From positions 992,001 through 1,056,000 of the forward strand of contig NZ_JAIVAT010000003.1 of assembly GCF_020172085.1 (NCBI RefSeq): a DNA stretch of 64,000 nucleotides, read 5' to 3'. The notes below the pieces were generated by a model. The model worked only from the letters and a program-made list of their open reading frames with translations. It searched no databases and was not told the origin of the DNA. Of the stretch, positions 62,105 through 64,000 are shown in pieces. Origin of the DNA: Rossellomorea aquimaris (lineage in GTDB: Bacteria; Bacillota; Bacilli; Bacillales; Bacillaceae_B). The position numbers were made by a program, and so were the translations under genes. Numbering within the stretch: position 1 is the first letter of the stretch; every line of letters starts with the position of its first letter.

Positions 62105-62133
62105 AGCACAGCGCCTGAAAATGGCACTGTGCT
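62105..62133 (+). terminator. Terminator after the phosphodiesterase gene
   Basis: AGCACAGCGCC and GGCACTGTGCT arms, followed by a T-rich tail. Confidence 0.7.
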
Positions 62134-62144
62134 TCCTTACTTTA

Positions 62145-62966
62145 TTATAATGGATAATGATAGTAATCTTGGCTGTAGAAGGTTTGAAAACCACTGGATT
62201 CGTAAAGTTTCAGTGCGTTACCATTGTTCGCTGCCACATCCAGGAAAATGTCACCAGTCCACTCCGATTCCTTCATCACCACTTGTGACAATGCTTTTCT
62301 CCCGATGCCCTTTCCCTGAAAGGAGGGGAAGATAGCAAATCCATAAATGAAGCTCTTTCCTTCTGTTCTATGAACTCTTATCTTTCCGACTGTATTTTCA
62401 TTATATTGGATCATAAAATTACCTAAAGACTCTTCAAATAACCTTTGTGTGTAGGATGCAGCATCTGTTCGGACCATCCCGAAGCATTTTTCATCAAGGT
62501 CAATAATGGTTTCTATGTCGTGTTCATCAGCAGTTCTTAATCCTACAGTATCCGTTTCTAAGTCCAATCGTAACTGATTCCATTTCATTTCATACTCCGT
62601 AAAGTCGTATACGGCATTGGTGGTAGATACAAATTCCTTTCCCGAAGCCGATGACCCCGGAACATTAAGTAAGAGTTTGTTCACTGTACGATTCTCCAAA
62701 GAGATCAGTGCATTTTTGAACAGCTGTTGAAACAGATATTGACGTCGGAAATCCGGATGGATCATCCCACATAATTCATACGAATCCCCGAAACCATATA
62801 AACCTAAAAATCCAATCAGTCTGTTATCCTTATAATGCAAAAAGTCATCCTGATCGTTTTGGCGTTTTTTTAGCATTTCCCAGTTTAGTTTTAAGTGGAT
62901 GTCTTCATGATTTTCGCAAATGTTCTGAAGTTCTTTGATATCTTGAAGTTGTTTGGTAGTAAGCAT
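62145..62966 (-). CDS. Tandem GNAT acetyltransferase
   Basis: A 273-residue protein with two GNAT halves. The C-terminal one is intact: TVGKIRVHRTEGKSFIYGFA, FPSFQGKGIGRKALSQVV (acetyl-CoA loop) and LDVAANNGNALKLYESSGF. The N-terminal half (IGFLGLYGFGDSYELCGMI, HPDFRRQYLFQQLFK) is shorter and may be structural. The double layout is shared with mycothiol synthase-type enzymes; substrate unknown. ATG at 62966 has a moderate GGGGGATTAGAA site. It is convergent with the phosphodiesterase gene. Confidence 0.88.
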   Translation of the reverse strand: MLTTKQLQDIKELQNICENHEDIHLKLNWEMLKKRQNDQDDFLHYKDNRLIGFLGLYGFGDSYELCGMIHPDFRRQYLFQQLFKNALISLENRTVNKLLLNVPGSSASGKEFVSTTNAVYDFTEYEMKWNQLRLDLETDTVGLRTADEHDIETIIDLDEKCFGMVRTDAASYTQRLFEESLGNFMIQYNENTVGKIRVHRTEGKSFIYGFAIFPSFQGKGIGRKALSQVVMKESEWTGDIFLDVAANNGNALKLYESSGFQTFYSQDYYHYPL

Positions 62967-63072
62967 TTCTAATCCCCCGATCTCTTGCAGAATAAAGTAT
63001 ATTCATTCTAAATATTAGTTCACTATCCATGTATTGACAATAGGGTGATTAGACCAATGAGAGGAATATGAT

Positions 63073-63119
63073 AAAGAAAAGCCATGAACTTCAATGGCAG
63101 AAGTTCACGGCTTTTCTTG
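63073..63119 (-). terminator. Terminator of the DUF3900 gene
   Basis: AAAGAAAAGCC/GGCTTTTCTT outer arms with inner GAACTTC/GAAGTTC pairing overlap the DUF3900 stop codon. Confidence 0.8.
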
Positions 63120-64000
63120 TATACGCTGAATCACATCATGCAAGTCATCAGGCTTTAAAAATTCAAGAGGGGAGAAGCCTTTTTCAAACATGACCGATTC
63201 ACTTTCAATCATCAAGATATAGCGACCGTTCACTTTGGCTAAGTGAACGATGTCACCGAAGTCTGAGAGAAGAGCTTTCACGGATACATGGTCAAGCTTC
63301 ACTTTCAGTTCCACTTCAGGGGACTGCTCGACGATTTGAGAGGTGGCTTCAACCACTTGTTCAGTTGTGAACCGTTCCTGCAGTTCACGCTTCGGGCTGA
63401 TTGCCCACTCTTCCACAGCTTCTTCAAATTCAACCCGTTCGTCGCTTTCTTCAGCATAGGTTTCAGAGATATGTTCCTTCACCATACCGTATACTTGTGA
63501 TTTGACGATTTCAGGCATGGACTTTTCATACTCGACCCATTTCAGGAAATCTTCGAAGTATCTTGCGTGTGAAGCTTGATGAATTTTGATCTCCGCTGAA
63601 TCCATCATACCTTCCTCCGGCATATACGGATATTGAATGGATTTCATATTTTTCGTGGTGATTGCCATCTCTACATTGTGAATCAGAGTGGCTTCATCCG
63701 TAATGGTCGCTACCTTTGGTTCAAAATCACATTTCATGAGGAACAAGAAGGGATCATCAAAAAATTTTGTCAGCTTTGCTGATGCCACCAGAAAGGCCCC
63801 GCCTCTGATGGCGCTGGTCTCTATGTACATTTGAACAAACTGGTCGCATGCTTCACGAAAAGCATCTTTATTCTCAGCGAAACGGGTTCGGTGAAATAAA
63901 TTGTAGTTTGGATTGGATGTAAGCTCATGACCGGGTTCCACAACAAAACGGCCAATCTTTGTTGGAGCTGATTCTGACTTTGAATGCCTGTCTACCTTTC
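63105..64000 (-). CDS. DUF3900 protein (N-terminal part outside window)
   Basis: About 298 residues are visible and the frame is open to the window edge, so the start lies beyond 64000. Recognisable segments are APTKIGRFVVEPGHELTSNP, FVQMYIETSAIRGGAF, KFFDDPFLFLMKCDFEPKV and MKSIQYPYMPEEGM, which I recall from the DUF3900 family of bacilli. The C-terminal 110 residues are acidic then beta-rich. Function is unknown. A GTG at 63941 is in frame but lies inside conserved sequence. Confidence 0.85.
   Translation of the reverse strand, partial: KVDRHSKSESAPTKIGRFVVEPGHELTSNPNYNLFHRTRFAENKDAFREACDQFVQMYIETSAIRGGAFLVASAKLTKFFDDPFLFLMKCDFEPKVATITDEATLIHNVEMAITTKNMKSIQYPYMPEEGMMDSAEIKIHQASHARYFEDFLKWVEYEKSMPEIVKSQVYGMVKEHISETYAEESDERVEFEEAVEEWAISPKRELQERFTTEQVVEATSQIVEQSPEVELKVKLDHVSVKALLSDFGDIVHLAKVNGRYILMIESESVMFEKGFSPLEFLKPDDLHDVIQRIQEKP

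Noticed and set aside
1-64000. Mobile elements, prophage or CRISPR arrays
   Set aside because: No transposase, integrase, phage gene or regularly spaced repeat was found.

Overview
The window reads as chromosomal DNA of an endospore-forming, low-GC Gram-positive bacterium of the family Bacillaceae. Evidence is Spo0M, SASP-like small genes, strong AGGAGG-type ribosome sites, T-box and FMN leaders, and Bacillus-type gene families throughout. The stretch yodL-deoD-yodJ-ctpA keeps a neighbourhood known from B. subtilis. A carotenoid-tailoring operon and T-box (not TRAP) control of trp point away from B. subtilis, towards pigmented marine or soil bacilli such as Rossellomorea (former B. aquimaris/marisflavi group). 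That genus guess is inference. I see no rRNA, canonical tRNA, insertion sequence, prophage or CRISPR array.

Layout. 0-9 kb: Spo0M (partial), YodL, two tiny basic-protein genes, DeoD, YodJ, a short YitT protein, CtpA, an LCP wall-polymer transferase, an AlbA_2 protein, and a three-gene set (CobW GTPase, a membrane protein with seven Asp-Cys pairs, DUF2085) that looks metal-related. 9-16 kb: MarR regulator with its DHA2 exporter, zinc-ribbon protein, a rhodanese-like protein behind a perfect palindrome, a CAP-domain secreted protein, an SDR lacking the catalytic Tyr, and a MATE exporter. 16-20 kb: four tightly coupled carotenoid genes (CruF-like, acyltransferase, glycosyltransferase, CrtN/CrtP-like). 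20-26 kb: a stand-alone MurG, DUF2639, a haem-type membrane protein, an acetyltransferase behind an elaborate RNA leader containing a tRNA T-arm look-alike, amidohydrolase, DedA and UppP.

26-33 kb: WYL regulator, a YxlEFG-like ABC set, an operon of Clp_N-GNAT fusion, Nudix and patatin, and a 17-cysteine copper-storage-type protein. 33-37 kb: FMN riboswitch and ribD-ribE-ribBA-ribH. 37-45 kb: NCS2 purine permease, EAL-HDOD protein, long DapF, LigD opposite Ku and a PAP2 phosphatase (NHEJ). 45-49 kb: an unknown membrane protein, a Fur-controlled small RNA resembling FsrA, and YhdT-PanF. 49-51 kb: a second CrtI-type oxidoreductase and an acetyltransferase. 51-58.5 kb: tandem tryptophan T-boxes and a complete trpEGDCFBA operon. 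58.6-64 kb: small lipoprotein, methyltransferase, Met T-box with a short-form MetRS plus phosphodiesterase, double GNAT, and DUF3900 (partial).

Themes are envelope building (LCP, MurG, UppP, DedA, CtpA, YodJ), metal and iron handling (CobW set, copper-storage protein, FsrA-like RNA), and RNA-level control (FMN riboswitch, three T-boxes, the GNAT leader, the sRNA). The least explained items are the 22.9-23.1 kb RNA leader, the sRNA with a 9-nt match to its neighbour's Shine-Dalgarno site, and the Asp-Cys protein beside CobW.
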